NCBI RefSeq assembly: GCF_014649995.1
Contig: NZ_BMUC01000016.1
Coordinates: forward strand, 20,986 to 84,985
DNA: 64,000 nucleotides
Direction of reading: 5' to 3'
Source: Streptomyces griseoflavus
Lineage (GTDB): Bacteria > Actinomycetota > Actinomycetes > Streptomycetales > Streptomycetaceae
A program made the translations under genes and the position numbers. The notes under the pieces were generated by a model that saw only the letters and a list, made by a program, of their open reading frames with translations, was not told the origin of the DNA and made no database searches. Below, in pieces: positions 52,064-62,859 of the stretch. Each line of letters begins with the position of its first letter. Within the stretch, counting starts at the first letter, position 1.

Positions 52064-54247
52064 TCACCGTTCCCGGGCGGGGAGCCGGGGCGGCAGTACG
52101 ACGTCGCCGCTGCGCTTGAGGCGTTGCCAGGGCAGCCGGTACCCGTTGACGGCGGTGAGGCAGGCCTGCACGAGCACCAGGTACATGAGCTGGCGGTAGA
52201 CGATCTGCTGGAGCGGGAGCGCCCACAGCGGCCGGAGGCTCTCGCCGTCCAGGCGGAAGGCGTAGGCCGCGCAGAGGGCCTGGACGGCCAGTACGCCGGT
52301 CCACGCCAGCAGCGTGAGGTACACGTCGCCGAAGAGCAGGCCGTAGACGGTCAGCAGGTCGATCAGCGGGGCGAGGAGCGGGGTGAGGATCTGGAAGACG
52401 GCCAGCAGGGGCAGCCCCAGGCGGCCGAAGTGCCCCGCGTGCCCGCGCTCGACCAGCGCGTGCCGGTGCTTCCAGGCGGCCTGCATGGTGCCGTAGCTCC
52501 AGCGGTAGCGCTGGCGCCACAGTTGTCGCAGCGAGCCCGGCACCTCGGTCCAGGCGAGCGCCTCCTCCGCGTAGCGGACCTCCCACCCGGACCGGTGCAG
52601 GGCCATGGTGATGTCGGTGTCCTCGGCGAGGGTGTCGCCGCTCATCATCCCGGCGTCCCGCAGGGCGGTGACGCGGAAGGCTCCGACGGCGCCGGGGATG
52701 GTCGGCATGCAGCGCAGCAGGTCGTACGCGCGGCGGTCCAGGTTGAAGCCCATCACGTACTCGATGTGCTGCCAACGGCCGAGCAGGCCGCGGCGGTTGC
52801 CCACCTTGGCGTTGCCGGCGGTGGCGCCGACGGAGGGGTCGGCGAACGGCTGGACGAGGCGGTGGACGGTCGAGGGGGCGAAGACCGTGTCGGCGTCGAG
52901 CATGACGACGAGGTCGTGGGAGGCCCGCCGGACGCCGGTGTTGAGGGCGGAGGCCTTGCCGCCGTTGGGCTGCCGTACGACGGTGACCCCCGGGAGGCCG
53001 AGTGACTCCGCGATGCCGGCGGTGTCGTCGTCGGAACCGTCGTCGACGACGATGATCTCGACGGGGTGGTCGCCGGCCGCGAGGGAGCGGAGCGTCTTGG
53101 CGATGCACGGACTCTCGTTGTGCGCGGGTACGACGACGCTGACGGGCCGGGTGACGGGCGGGCCGGGGTGCGCGGGAGGGCCCCGGCGGGCGTGCCGGCG
53201 GGCGAGGACCAGCAGCAGCGCGCAGCGGCCGAGGACGAGGGAACCGACGACCAGCAGCAGCACGCCGATGACCGACATCGTCGTCCCCGACACGGTCACG
53301 GCGGCCACGAACACCCGTCCCCGCCACCGTTCGGCGGTGCCGACGGGGCTGGTGAGGCTGTCGGTGCCGAGGACGTCGGCGAGGGTGGTGAAGCGGTAGC
53401 CCTGGGCCTGGAGCCTGGGGATCAGGATGTCGAGGGCCTCGACGGTCCGGGACCGGTCGCCTCCCGCGTCGTGCATGAGGACGATCGTGCCGCGGCCCGG
53501 CGTGCTCGGTGTGGCCGCGTCGGCGATGGCCCGGGCGCCGGGGCGTCGCCAGTCCCTGGTGTCCTGGTCGATGAAGGCCAGGACGTAGCCCTTGTCGCCC
53601 AGGCGCCGGGCGACGGACCAGTCCGCCCGGTCCAGGGCGGTGGTCTTGGAGGAGTAGGGCATCCGCAGGAGTGAACTGTTGACGCCGGCGGCCCCGGCGA
53701 GGGCGAGCTGGGTCAGCGCCAGTTCACGGTCGACGTCGCCCGCGGACCGGTGGGAGAGGTCGGGGTGGGAGAACGTGTGCACGCCGATCTCGTGGCCGGC
53801 GCGGATGACGTCGCGCAGGGTTCCGGGGTGGCGCACCGTCTGCTGACCGGTGACGAAGAAGGTGCCGGGCGTGCCGTGGCGGTCGAGGACGGCCTGGATG
53901 CGGGGCGTCCACTTGGGGTCCGGGCCGTCGTCGAAGGTGAGGACCACCGTCCTGTCGGGTGCCCGGTAGGTGCTCAGGCCGCCGCGGGTGGTGTCGACGA
54001 CGGGGCCGCCGCCGGTGACCTCGCGGGGCACTCCGGTGGCCGCCTGCCCGGTGTTCCCCTCCTGGTCCCCGGAGTAGGTCCGGGTCGTGTACCCCTCGGC
54101 CAGCAGCACCGAGGCGACGAACGCCAGCAGGAGGAGCGGGACGAGTACGCGGAAGCGGTGCCGGCGCCGGGGGGACGCCCGGTCCGGCCGCGGACCGGGC
54201 GGTGCCGGTGGGGGGCGGACCGGACGGCGTGGGCGGCGGCGCGTCAC
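52064..54247 (-). CDS. NodB polysaccharide deacetylase fused to GT2 glycosyltransferase
   Basis: The 727-residue membrane protein contains, in order, a signal-anchor (FRVLVPLLLLAFVASVLLAE, residues 32-52), a NodB deacetylase domain (about 70-270) with VVLTFDDGPDPKWTPRIQAV and VHTFSHPDLSHRS, a membrane helix (TTMSVIGVLLLVVGSLVLGR, near 325), and a GT2 synthase domain with VSVVVPAHNESPCIAKTLRS, VVMLDADTVFAPS, AEDTDITMALHRSG and RQRYRWSYGTM (QxxRW), then C-terminal helices. The fusion suggests coupled synthesis and deacetylation of a surface polysaccharide, such as an N-acetylhexosamine polymer. Coupled by ATGA to the proline-rich gene upstream. Confidence 0.9.
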   Translation of the reverse strand: MTRRRPRRPVRPPPAPPGPRPDRASPRRRHRFRVLVPLLLLAFVASVLLAEGYTTRTYSGDQEGNTGQAATGVPREVTGGGPVVDTTRGGLSTYRAPDRTVVLTFDDGPDPKWTPRIQAVLDRHGTPGTFFVTGQQTVRHPGTLRDVIRAGHEIGVHTFSHPDLSHRSAGDVDRELALTQLALAGAAGVNSSLLRMPYSSKTTALDRADWSVARRLGDKGYVLAFIDQDTRDWRRPGARAIADAATPSTPGRGTIVLMHDAGGDRSRTVEALDILIPRLQAQGYRFTTLADVLGTDSLTSPVGTAERWRGRVFVAAVTVSGTTMSVIGVLLLVVGSLVLGRCALLLVLARRHARRGPPAHPGPPVTRPVSVVVPAHNESPCIAKTLRSLAAGDHPVEIIVVDDGSDDDTAGIAESLGLPGVTVVRQPNGGKASALNTGVRRASHDLVVMLDADTVFAPSTVHRLVQPFADPSVGATAGNAKVGNRRGLLGRWQHIEYVMGFNLDRRAYDLLRCMPTIPGAVGAFRVTALRDAGMMSGDTLAEDTDITMALHRSGWEVRYAEEALAWTEVPGSLRQLWRQRYRWSYGTMQAAWKHRHALVERGHAGHFGRLGLPLLAVFQILTPLLAPLIDLLTVYGLLFGDVYLTLLAWTGVLAVQALCAAYAFRLDGESLRPLWALPLQQIVYRQLMYLVLVQACLTAVNGYRLPWQRLKRSGDVVLPPRLPARER

Positions 54248-54960
54248 GGGGTGCCGGCCGCGGGAGTGCCGCCGGGCGGGGGGCCGCCCGTGGCGTCCGG
54301 CGTGACCGGGGGCCCGGACGGTGCCTGCGGCTCGGAGGGCGGGGTGGGCTGGGGCGTTCCCGGCGGCGGTTCGGGGGCGGGCGGGTCGTCCGGGGGCGGC
54401 GGTGGGACGGGGTCGCCTCCGGTCGCGGGTGCGGACGGGTCGTCGGGGGCGGGCGCGGACGGCTCGTCCGGTGCGGGTGCGTCGGGCTCCTGCGGCGCCG
54501 GTGGGTCCGCCGGCGCGGGCGGGTCCGGTTCGGCCGGTACCGGCTCGCCGGGTACGGGCGGTGTCGCTGGGGCGAGGAGCGGGCCGTCGGGCGTGGTGAG
54601 CAGGGGGACCAGCAGGGAGCCCGGGCCGACCGCCGTGCCGGCGTCGCCGGCTCCGCCGCGGTCCGGGTCGAGTACGCCGCTGGGTGTCCGGGGCCCGGCC
54701 TCCTGGTCCTGCCGCTGCGGCGCGGACGGGGCCGTGGAGTCCCCCGGCAGGGGCGGGAGCAGGGCGTCCGGTGCGAAGGGCGTCGCCCCCAGGAGACTCA
54801 GTCCCAGCACCGCCAGGTACGCGGCCGCCGTGCCGGCGACGGCGTATCCGGTGCGCCGGAGGACCCGCGCGCGCCTGCCGGTGGAGTCGACGAACACGGG
54901 GAGGCCCGGATCAGCCGACGCGCCGATCCCCGTTCGTCCGGAATCATCCTGACTCCGCAT
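54244..54960 (-). CDS. Proline-rich single-pass membrane protein
   Basis: The 238-residue protein has one helix (GYAVAGTAAAYLAVLGLSLL, residues 38-57) and a long C-terminal tail very rich in Pro, Ala, Asp and Glu (PAPDEPSAPAPDDPSAPATG, PPPPPDDPPAPEPPPGTPQP) with no defined fold. Its orientation would place the tail outside the cell. It overlaps the NodB-GT2 gene by 4 bp and may be an accessory or wall-spanning part of that polysaccharide system; no homologue of known function is recognised. Confidence 0.72.
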   Translation of the reverse strand: MRSQDDSGRTGIGASADPGLPVFVDSTGRRARVLRRTGYAVAGTAAAYLAVLGLSLLGATPFAPDALLPPLPGDSTAPSAPQRQDQEAGPRTPSGVLDPDRGGAGDAGTAVGPGSLLVPLLTTPDGPLLAPATPPVPGEPVPAEPDPPAPADPPAPQEPDAPAPDEPSAPAPDDPSAPATGGDPVPPPPPDDPPAPEPPPGTPQPTPPSEPQAPSGPPVTPDATGGPPPGGTPAAGTP

Positions 54961-54989
54961 GATGCCAGCGTACGCCCGGACGGGACCGC

Positions 54990-55442
54990 CTACGCGGGCG
55001 ATCCCGACGAGTAGCGCCGCAGCAGCGGGGACAGCACCAGCACGGACTTGGTCCGCTCGACGAACGGCTCGCCCGCGATGCGCTCCAGCACCCTCTCGAA
55101 GTGGCGCATGTCGGAGGCGAAGACCTGGGCGACCGCGTCGGCGTCGCCGGTGACGGTGGAGGCGGACACGACCTCCTGGTAGCGCTCCAGGCCCCGCTGG
55201 ATGGTCTCCGGGGAGGTGTTGCCGCGGCAGTAGATCTCGACGAACCCCTCCGTCTCCCAGCCGAGGGCGGCGGGGTCCACCCGTACGGTGAATCCGGTGA
55301 TGGCCCCGGTGGCTCGCAGCCGGTCCACCCGCCGTTTCACGGCGGGCGCGGAGAGGCCGATCATCTGGCCGATGTCCGCGTAGGAGCGGCGGGCGTCCTC
55401 GGCGAGGGCGTGCACGATGCGTTCGTCGAGATCGTTCAGCAC
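54990..55442 (-). CDS. Lrp/AsnC-family transcriptional regulator
   Basis: The 150-residue protein from GTG 55442 has an HTH (LDERIVHALAEDARRSYADI, IGLSAPAVKRRVDRLRATGA) and the AsnC ligand domain (FVEIYCRGNTSPETIQRGLE, VTGDADAVAQVFASDMRHFE). It begins 10 bp after an amino-acid permease stop codon, so it is most likely co-transcribed with it and controls it through the TTGC-type repeats at 57061-57098. Confidence 0.9.
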   Translation of the reverse strand: MLNDLDERIVHALAEDARRSYADIGQMIGLSAPAVKRRVDRLRATGAITGFTVRVDPAALGWETEGFVEIYCRGNTSPETIQRGLERYQEVVSASTVTGDADAVAQVFASDMRHFERVLERIAGEPFVERTKSVLVLSPLLRRYSSGSPA

Positions 55443-55452
55443 TGCGGGTGGT

Positions 55453-56934
55453 TCACTTCGCTTCTGAGGGGGCCGGTGCGGCGGCGAGCCGGGAACGGCG
55501 GTAGCCGTACAGGAAGTAGAACACGAGCCCGACGGCCATCCAGACACCGAAGACCACCCAGGTGACGGTGGACAGGCTGCCCATCATCCACAGGCAGAAC
55601 GCGAAGCCGACGGCGGGCAGCACCGGCGACAGCGGCACCCGGAAGCTGCGCGGCATCTCGGGGCGGGACCGGCGCAGCACCACGACGGCGACGTTGACCA
55701 GCGCGAAGGCGAACAGGGTGCCGATGCTGGTGGCGTCGGCGAGCTGACCGAGCGGAATGGCGGCGGCCAGCACACCGCAGAACAGGGAGACGATGAGGGT
55801 GTTGGTGCGGGGTGTGCCGGTCTTCGGGCTGACCTTGCCGAACGCCTTGGGCACGAGCCCGTCCCGGGACATGGCGAACAGGATGCGGGTCTGGCCGTAG
55901 AGCACCGTCAGGACGACACTCGCGATGGCGATGACGGCGCAGAACGCCAGCAGGGTGCCCCAGAAGGTCTGGCCGGTGACGTCGCTCATGATCTGCGCGA
56001 GCGAGGCCTCGGAGTCGGTGAACTGCTGCCAGGGCTTGGCGCCCACGGCGACGGCGGCGACCAGGACGTACAGCGCGGTGATGACGGCGAGGGACAGCAG
56101 GATCGCGCGGGGCAGGTCGCGCTGGGCGTTCCGGGCCTCCTCGCCGGCGGTGGAGGCGGCGTCGAATCCGATGTACGAGAAGAACAGCGTCGCCCCGGCG
56201 GCGCTGACGCCGGCCATGCCGAGCGGCATGAAGTCGTCGTAGTTGCCGGAGCGGAAGCCCTGGACGCCGATGGCGCAGAACAGCACCAGGGCGCCGATCT
56301 TCACGATCACCATGACGGTGTTGGCGCGGGCGGACTCGCGGGCGCCGCCCATCAGGAACGCCATGGCGAGCAGGACGACGACCAGTGCGGGCAGGTTGAA
56401 GATCCCGCCGTCGCCGGGCGGGGCGGACAGGGCGGCCGGGATGGTGACGCCGATGGTGCCGTCGAGGAGTTCGTTGAGGTACTCGCCCCAGCCGACGGCG
56501 ACGGCGGCGACCGAGACGCCGTACTCCAGCATCAGGCACCAGCCGCAGACCCAGGCGATCAGTTCGCCCATCGTTGCGTACGCATACGAGTAGGAGGATC
56601 CGGAGACCGGGATGGTGCCGGCCAGCTCGGCGTAGGAGAGGGCCGAGAAGAGGGCCGTCAGACCGGCTATGACGAAGGACAGCGTGACGGCCGGCCCCGC
56701 CTTGGGGACGGCCTCGCCGAGGACGACGAAGATACCGGTGCCGAGGGTGGCACCGATGCTGATCATGGTCAGCTGCCACAGTCCGAGGGAGCGGCGCAGC
56801 GAGCCGCCCTCACCCCGGCCACCCTCGGCGACCAGGCGTTCCACCGGCTTGCGGCGCATGAGGCGTGCGCCGACGCCCGGGGACTGCGGGGCGGCGGGAC
56901 CGCCGTCGTGCGGGGGTGCGCCTTGGTCGAGCAC
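55453..56934 (-). CDS. APC-family amino-acid permease
   Basis: The 493-residue protein starts at GTG 56934 behind AAGGAG. It has about 12 helices and APC signatures: TMISIGATLGTGIFVVLGEA, SYAELAGTIPVSGSSYSYAY and FFSYIGFDAASTAGEEARNA. The subgroup resembles cationic amino-acid permeases of actinomycetes. The Lrp regulator gene follows in the same operon. A candidate operator with two inverted repeats lies 127-165 bp upstream of the start. Confidence 0.92.
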   Translation of the reverse strand: MLDQGAPPHDGGPAAPQSPGVGARLMRRKPVERLVAEGGRGEGGSLRRSLGLWQLTMISIGATLGTGIFVVLGEAVPKAGPAVTLSFVIAGLTALFSALSYAELAGTIPVSGSSYSYAYATMGELIAWVCGWCLMLEYGVSVAAVAVGWGEYLNELLDGTIGVTIPAALSAPPGDGGIFNLPALVVVLLAMAFLMGGARESARANTVMVIVKIGALVLFCAIGVQGFRSGNYDDFMPLGMAGVSAAGATLFFSYIGFDAASTAGEEARNAQRDLPRAILLSLAVITALYVLVAAVAVGAKPWQQFTDSEASLAQIMSDVTGQTFWGTLLAFCAVIAIASVVLTVLYGQTRILFAMSRDGLVPKAFGKVSPKTGTPRTNTLIVSLFCGVLAAAIPLGQLADATSIGTLFAFALVNVAVVVLRRSRPEMPRSFRVPLSPVLPAVGFAFCLWMMGSLSTVTWVVFGVWMAVGLVFYFLYGYRRSRLAAAPAPSEAK

Positions 56935-57060
56935 GCGCTGACTCCTTCGTCGCTGCCGGTGTTCCGCGGCAGGGACCGACGGCGTCCCGCGACAGCCGGG
57001 ACCCGTCGAGCGGGCTCCCCGCCGCACCACGTACAGCGCGTAACCCTACGAGGTTCCCCG

Positions 57061-57098
57061 TTGCTCCTGAAATGCAGCAACCTTGCGCACTGCCGCAA
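57061..57098. promoter_or_regulatory. Paired TTGC inverted repeats, candidate Lrp operator
   Basis: TTGCT-N10-AGCAA (57061-57080) and TTGCG-N6-CGCAA (57083-57098) stand side by side upstream of the permease-Lrp operon. Lrp/AsnC proteins commonly bind TTGC(N)GCAA-like sites in Actinobacteria. They lie just upstream of a possible -10 box TAGGGT on the minus strand. Confidence 0.62.
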
Positions 57099-57155
57099 GA
57101 TCATTGCGTTCGCCGAGGTGAGGCGGGTGTTCGTTGCGCGGGCGCTGTGGGCCGT

Positions 57156-57185
57156 CGCACACCCGCCTCGGGCCCGGGGTGTGCG
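57156..57185 (-). terminator. Terminator after guaB1
   Basis: CGCACACCC (57156-57164) and GGGTGTGCG (57177-57185) form a perfect 9-bp stem directly after the guaB1 stop codon. Confidence 0.75.
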
Positions 57186-57186
57186 G

Positions 57187-58671
<1,485 letters not shown>

Positions 58672-58736
58672 TCAGCCAGGGGGAAGAGCACGTACTTCAT
58701 TGTCCCATGCCGATCCCGGCGTCCTCCCCGGTCGGA

Positions 58737-59142
58737 TCATCCATGCTGGTCAGCGCCCTGATCGGAGGTTCCTCCAAGGGCGGGGGCCACGGTGGGGGAG
58801 GCGGTGCGGTCCGCGGCCCCGGCGCACACGTCCGTGGCGGTCGCCCACTCCCCGGGGCGGGCCGCCGCGTACGGCCGCCCGTCGCGCACGACGCTCAGCA
58901 GCCCCCACTCCACCGCGCCCTCGGGCCGTACGGTGTGGTCGGCGAGGCAGTCCACCAGGGCGTCCCCGGTGCGGCCGAACCAGTCGGGCCGTGCCTCGGC
59001 GGGCGGATCGGCCTCCTGGACGGTGGGCATGCCCGCCGGCCCGCGCGGGCACTGCGCCATGGCCACCGGCGGACGAGCAGCCGGCCGGCAGGACGAGCAG
59101 GAAGGCCGCGAGACGCGGGAGCAGGGCCCGTCTCAGCACCAT
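58737..59142 (-). pseudogene. Lipoprotein gene with apparent frameshift
   Basis: ATG 59142 opens a lipoprotein signal, RRALLPRLAAFLLVLPAGCS with an LPAGC lipobox, but this frame then becomes basic and low-complexity. The coding-like sequence continues in another frame from about 59075: AMAQCPRGPAGMPTVQEADP, DWFGRTGDALVDCLADHTVR and EWATATDVCAGAADRTASPT, ending at 58737, with cysteines as in secreted proteins. A +1 shift between about 59070 and 59095 would join them. It may be a real frameshift mutation or a sequencing error. No function is recognised. Confidence 0.5.
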
Positions 59143-59172
59143 GCGGCCGATGCCGCCAGGCCCGCTTCCGCG

Positions 59173-60225
59173 TCACCCGCCGTCAGGGCCGTCCGGGTCG
59201 GCGCGGTTGAGGGCGGAGCGCGGGGCCGGTCCCGCCGTCATGAGGTAGTCCGCGGCCGATGTGTCCGTCACCAGGCTGGTGACCAGGCCGGAGCGCAGAA
59301 CGGCGTCGATCGCGGGGCCCTTGCGCTGCCCGCCCGCGATCGCGACGACCTCCGGGACGCGGCGCAACTGGTCCGTCTTGACCGTGATGCAGCGCTCTCC
59401 GAGGTCCCGGCCGACCCGACGGCCCTCGGCGTCGAAGAGGTGCGCGGACATCTCCGCGGCGACTCCGAGGGAGGCGTAGTGGGCCCGCTCCTCGTCGCTG
59501 AGCATGTCGTGCACGGTCGAGATGCCCGGCTCCCAGGAGCCGATGGAGACACAGGCGACCGTGACCTTGTCGAAGTACTCGAAGGCCCTCGCGATGCCCG
59601 TCTGGTGGCGCAGCGCCTGCGCGGTGGCCTCGTCGGGCAGCAGCATCGGCGCGTAGATGGGGTGGGCGTCGCCGCCCGACACCTGCGCGGCGCGCCGTAC
59701 GGCCTCCACGGAACCGCGCTCGGCGGTCCCGGCGTCGTACACGCCCGTGAGCTGTACGACCGTGCAGGGCGGCAGCCGGTCCAAGGCCGCCGCCATGTGG
59801 ATGGTGGACCGGCCCCAGGCCAGACCCAGCACATCCCCTTCGTTGACCAGCTCGCCGAGCAGGTCGGCGGCCACCTCTCCCAGGTTCTCGGGGTCGGGTG
59901 TCTCCTCGGCCTCGGCCGGGGACTCGACCACGACGGCGTGCCTGAGGCCGTAGCGGGCGCGGAGCGCGTCGGAGCGCTCGGCGTCCAGCTCGGCCGGCAC
60001 GCGGATCTCGATCCGCACGAGATCCCGTTCGAGGGCGGTCTCCAGGACCCGGGCCACCTTGAAGCGGCTGACGCCGAACTCCTCGGCGATCTGGATCTTG
60101 GATTTGCCCTCGAGGTAGAAGCGGCGGGCCATGGCCGCCGCCTGCACCAGCTCAGCGGGTCCCATCCGCATGGCTGACCGGCCCGCCGACATACCCGACA
60201 CGGCGATCTCCTCACTGCTGTTCAC
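59173..60225 (-). CDS. SorC/DeoR-type sugar-binding transcriptional regulator
   Basis: The 350-residue protein has an N-terminal HTH (MARRFYLEGKSKIQIAEEFG, VSRFKVARVLETALERDLVR) and a C-terminal SorC effector domain (LGLAWGRSTIHMAAALDRLP, YDAGTAERGSVEAVRRAAQV, VTVACVSIGSWEPGISTVHD). Members bind phosphorylated sugars. Lying 78 bp downstream of rpe on the same strand, it may be linked to pentose phosphate metabolism; its operator is not visible here. Confidence 0.9.
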   Translation of the reverse strand: MNSSEEIAVSGMSAGRSAMRMGPAELVQAAAMARRFYLEGKSKIQIAEEFGVSRFKVARVLETALERDLVRIEIRVPAELDAERSDALRARYGLRHAVVVESPAEAEETPDPENLGEVAADLLGELVNEGDVLGLAWGRSTIHMAAALDRLPPCTVVQLTGVYDAGTAERGSVEAVRRAAQVSGGDAHPIYAPMLLPDEATAQALRHQTGIARAFEYFDKVTVACVSIGSWEPGISTVHDMLSDEERAHYASLGVAAEMSAHLFDAEGRRVGRDLGERCITVKTDQLRRVPEVVAIAGGQRKGPAIDAVLRSGLVTSLVTDTSAADYLMTAGPAPRSALNRADPDGPDGG

Positions 60226-60303
60226 ACTCTGGATTCGCCGTTCATCCTTGCAGATCCGGCGCGGTCGATCAGCCCTGCTGGGCGCCGTTCACGTATCTGA
60301 CGC

Positions 60304-60990
60304 TCAGTGGTCGCATGCCCACGCGGCCTTGGCCGTCGCGGCCTCCGCCTGGTTGCGCAGTGCACGTACCGCCTCGGCCGGGTCCGACGCCCCGTACACG
60401 GCGGATCCCGCGACGAAGACGTCGGCGCCGGCGTCGGCGCACCGCTCGATGGTGGAGGCCGAGACTCCGCCGTCGACCTGGAGCCAGAGCTCCAGGCCGT
60501 GCCTGCTGATCAGCTCACGGGTGCGGCGGATCTTCGGCAGCATGATGTCGAGGAACGCCTGCCCACCGAAGCCGGGCTCAACCGTCATGATCAGCAGCAT
60601 GTCGAGTTCGGGGAGCAGGTCCTCGTACGGCTCGATGGGGGTCGCGGGCTTGAGCGCCATGGACGCGCGGGCGCCCTTGGCCCTGATCTCGCGCGCGAGC
60701 CGCACGGGTGCGGCGGCGGCCTCGACGTGGAAGGTGACCGACCCGGCTCCGGCCTCCACGTACTGCGGGGCCCAGCGGTCGGGGGCATCGATCATCAGAT
60801 GGCAGTCCAGCGGCGTGTCCGTGGCCCGGGCCAGCGACTCCACGACCGGCACGCCGAGCGTGAGGTTGGGGACGAAGTGGTTGTCCATCACGTCGACGTG
60901 GAGCCAGTCGGCTCCCTGGACCGCTTTCGCCTCGTCCGCGAGGCGGGCGAAGTCGGCGGACAGGATGCTGGGGTTGATCTGCGGGGCCAT
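60304..60990 (-). CDS. rpe: Ribulose-phosphate 3-epimerase
   Basis: The 228-residue TIM-barrel enzyme interconverts D-ribulose 5-phosphate and D-xylulose 5-phosphate. Signatures: [60 protein letters not shown] and [20 protein letters not shown] with FVAGSAVYG at the phosphate site. Metal ligands H33, D35 and H66 and D175-type catalytic residues are present. ATG 60990 gives the family length. The rsmB gene upstream is separated by 450 bp. Confidence 0.96.
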   Translation of the reverse strand: MAPQINPSILSADFARLADEAKAVQGADWLHVDVMDNHFVPNLTLGVPVVESLARATDTPLDCHLMIDAPDRWAPQYVEAGAGSVTFHVEAAAAPVRLAREIRAKGARASMALKPATPIEPYEDLLPELDMLLIMTVEPGFGGQAFLDIMLPKIRRTRELISRHGLELWLQVDGGVSASTIERCADAGADVFVAGSAVYGASDPAEAVRALRNQAEAATAKAAWACDH

Positions 60991-61440
60991 GCCCCAAGCC
61001 TGCCATGCCCCCCGGGGGTTGCGTGTGGCGGTTCCGTTGCCGGCGGCGGCGAGACCGTCCGTCCGCCCCTTCGTCCGGCTCCGGAGCCGCCCGGCCCCTC
61101 GCACAGCCCGTCCCCGCGTCCAGCGCGCTCACTGAGGGGAGACCGGTAAGCACCCCGGCGACCGCGAGCACCCGTCCACTTGATCTCGCTCCCGGCACCG
61201 GGGCACTGGCACAGGGCCCGGTTGCTCACCGGAGGCGGGTCCGCGCCGGGGCGGCGAGGGCCGCGCGGCGGGCGCCCCGGCTCGCCCCGCGTCCCCGGGC
61301 GGCGGCACGCCCCCCGAGGTTCCTCAGCGCTCCGCCCCGAGCGCCGACGCACGACGTGCTCCGTCCGGCCTGCCTCATCACGCGCCACGGGCGGCCGGTC
61401 CGCATGCCGGGGGCGTCCCCGGGCACGCGGGCCGCCGAGG
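60991..61440. other. 450-bp region without a recognisable gene
   Basis: Between rpe and rsmB I see no reading frame with coding character on either strand, no clear hairpin terminator and no promoter I would defend, only GC-rich sequence. Long open frames here are the usual high-GC shadows. An rpe promoter presumably lies within. Confidence 0.5.
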
Positions 61441-62859
61441 TCAGCCGGTCCGGCGGATCAGGGCCAGGTACATCGCGTCGGTGCCGTGCACATGGGGCCA
61501 GAGCTGCACGTCGGGGCCCTCGCCGAGGTCCGGGACCCCGGGCAGCAGCGGGCGGGCGTCGATCAGCTCGGTGTCCGGGAACTGCTTGAGGAGGTCGGCG
61601 ACCACCGCCCGGGTCTCGGCGAGGTGCGGCGAGCAGGTGGCGTAGCCGACGACACCGCCGACGCGCACGGACTCCAGGGCGGTGCGCAGCAGCCCGCGCT
61701 GGAGCGGCGCGAACCCCTCCAGGTCGTCCGGGCGGCGCCGCCAGCGCGCCTCGGGGCGGCGGCGCAGGGCGCCCAGCCCGGTGCACGGCACGTCGACCAG
61801 CACCCGGTCGAAGCTGCCGGGCCGCCACGGGGGGCGCGTCCCGTCGGCGGCGACCACCTGGTACGGGCCCGGGTTGCCGGCGAGCGCCCTGGCCACCAGC
61901 CCGGCCCGGTGCGGCTGCTTCTCCGAGGCCAGCAGCAGGGCGCCGCGCTCGGCGGCGAGCGCCCCGAGCAGCGCGGCCTTGCCGCCCGGACCGGCGCACC
62001 CGTCGAGCCACATCCGGTCACGGCCCTCGACGGGAGTGTTGGCCAGCGCGAGCGCCACGAGCTGGCTGCCCTCGTCCTGCACACCGGCCCGGCCCTCGGC
62101 GACCGCCGCGATGGCGCCCGGCTCGCCGCCCTCGGCCAGTCGCACCGCGTGGGGCGACCAGCGGCCGGGGACGGCGGCCTCCTCGTCGAGCAGTTCGGCG
62201 GTGGTCGCCCGGCCGGGACGGGCGACCAGGGTCACCTCCGGCCGCTCGTTGTCGGCCCGCAGCAGGTCCTCGATGCCGTCCCGCCCGCCGCCGAGGGAGT
62301 CCCACAGTGCGGAGACGACCCAGCGGGGGTGCGAGTGCACGACGGCGAGGTGCTCCTCCGGGTCCTCGTCGTAGGGCGGGGCGACCCGCTCCAGCCAGCC
62401 GTCGAGGTCGTCCTGCGCGATCTTGCGCAGCACGGCGTTGACGAACTTGGCGCGCCCGTCGCCGAGCACCACCCGGGCCAGTTCGACGGAGGCGGACACG
62501 GCGGCGTGCGTGGGGATCCGCGTCCCGAGCAACTGGTGCGCGCCGAGGCTCAGCACGTCCAGCACCGGCGGGTCCACCTCGCGCAGCGGCCGGTCGACGC
62601 AGGCCGCGATGACCGCGTCGTACGTGCCCTGCCGGCGCAGGGTGCCGTACACCAGCTCGGTGGCGAGGGCCGCGTCCCTCGCGTCGAAGTCGCCGTCCTC
62701 GCGCGCCTTGCGCAGCAGCGGGGGCAGGACGAGGTTGGCGTACGCGTCCCGCTCGTCCACGGCCCGCAGGGCCTCGAAGGCGAGGACGCGGACGGGGTCC
62801 TTCTTGGGCCGGCGGTAGGGCTTGGCGGGCCTGCGGGGCCGACGGGGCTGGTCACTCAC
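61441..62859 (-). CDS. rsmB: 16S rRNA m5C967 methyltransferase RsmB/Sun
   Basis: The 472-residue protein joins an N-terminal NusB-like domain (VRVLAFEALRAVDERDAYAN, LGAHQLLGTRIPTHAAVSAS) to a Rossmann methyltransferase: SAM loop LDGCAGPGGKAALLGALAAE, VLVDVPCTGLGALRRRPEAR and the catalytic cysteine in VVGYATCSPHLAETRAVVAD. Both cysteines of the family are present. It methylates C967 of 16S rRNA. The gene lies 67 bp after fmt, the usual fmt-rsmB order. Confidence 0.95.
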   Translation of the reverse strand: MSDQPRRPRRPAKPYRRPKKDPVRVLAFEALRAVDERDAYANLVLPPLLRKAREDGDFDARDAALATELVYGTLRRQGTYDAVIAACVDRPLREVDPPVLDVLSLGAHQLLGTRIPTHAAVSASVELARVVLGDGRAKFVNAVLRKIAQDDLDGWLERVAPPYDEDPEEHLAVVHSHPRWVVSALWDSLGGGRDGIEDLLRADNERPEVTLVARPGRATTAELLDEEAAVPGRWSPHAVRLAEGGEPGAIAAVAEGRAGVQDEGSQLVALALANTPVEGRDRMWLDGCAGPGGKAALLGALAAERGALLLASEKQPHRAGLVARALAGNPGPYQVVAADGTRPPWRPGSFDRVLVDVPCTGLGALRRRPEARWRRRPDDLEGFAPLQRGLLRTALESVRVGGVVGYATCSPHLAETRAVVADLLKQFPDTELIDARPLLPGVPDLGEGPDVQLWPHVHGTDAMYLALIRRTG

